64,000 nt of DNA from Variovorax sp. WS11 (GTDB lineage: Bacteria; Pseudomonadota; Gammaproteobacteria; Burkholderiales; Burkholderiaceae_C). How positions within the stretch are numbered: the first letter of the stretch is position 1; each line of letters begins with the position of its first letter. The stretch is taken from NCBI RefSeq assembly GCF_010499245.1, contig NZ_JAAGOW010000001.1, positions 3,286,001-3,350,000 on the forward strand, read 5' to 3'. Positions 63,959 to 64,000 of the stretch are shown in pieces. The notes below the pieces were generated by a model. That model was not told the DNA's origin. It searched no databases and was given only the letters and a program-made list of their open reading frames with translations. A program made the translations under genes and the position numbers.

Positions 63959-64000
63959 TCAGCTCCTTGCGTGGGCGGCCAGGAAGTCGCTCAGCTCGCG
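63959..64000 (-). CDS. C-terminal end of an upstream gene (cut by window edge)
   Basis: Fourteen codons in frame end in TGA (RELSDFLAAHARS). The stop lies four bases before the amidohydrolase B ATG, and its last codons include that gene's ribosome binding site. The ending would suit an alpha/beta hydrolase, but this is too short to assign. Confidence 0.55.
   Translation of the reverse strand, partial: RELSDFLAAHARS

Overview
This is a high-GC chromosomal window from a betaproteobacterium, most likely a member of the Comamonadaceae such as Variovorax. That placement is an inference from base composition, dense ATGA/GTGA-coupled operons, a Bug-family solute receptor beside a CaiB/BaiF CoA-transferase and an AidB-like dehydrogenase, and two complete Liv-type ABC systems. 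No species-level marker and no rRNA or tRNA gene was recognised. Gene density is very high, and no gene-free stretch exceeds about 300 bases.

Layout. 1-7.3 kb: kdpABC (kdpA cut by the window edge) and kdpDE, for high-affinity K+ uptake. 7.3-8.5 kb: a DUF4242 protein and an rRNA pseudouridine synthase. 8.6-13.7 kb: a QseBC/PmrAB-like two-component system, two small hypothetical genes, two small exported repeat proteins and a metallo-beta-lactamase-fold lipoprotein. Three promoters here share an 11-bp direct-repeat box at a fixed distance from a -10-like element, which suggests a local regulon. 13.7-18.9 kb (minus): an unusual chaperone-usher-like surface-structure operon. 19.2-22.8 kb: htpG, a cytochrome P450 and an orphan ParD-like antitoxin. 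22.9-24.4 kb: a Fic protein with an AbiEi-like N-terminus. 24.7-29.5 kb: CoA-transferase, Bug receptor and acyl-CoA dehydrogenase, with a divergent LysR regulator. 29.4-36.8 kb: SrkA-like kinase, DUF2855 protein, ohrR-ohr, two acyl-CoA enzymes, purT and an esterase.

36.9-41.4 kb is accessory. It holds a lower-GC leucine-rich-repeat gene and a 1.66-kb IS3-like element that has split a glycerophosphodiester phosphodiesterase gene. A 5-bp target duplication is preserved, and removing the element restores a 414-codon frame. 41.7-50.1 kb: an AraC regulator, a livHMGF operon with a fatty-acyl-CoA-synthetase-like gene and its binding protein, then an HDOD protein.

50.1-64.0 kb is one minus-strand run of 13 genes with almost no gaps. 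It contains two amidohydrolases, a second Liv transporter whose LivF ATPase is fused to a Tm-1-like (UPF0261) domain, a PEP-hydrolase-like TIM barrel, a flotillin, a SRPBCC protein, a SRPBCC-quinone-reductase fusion and a VOC protein. The UPF0261 and TIM-barrel modules are the two halves of plant Tm-1. This run, the surface-structure operon and the direct-repeat regulon are the parts most worth following up.
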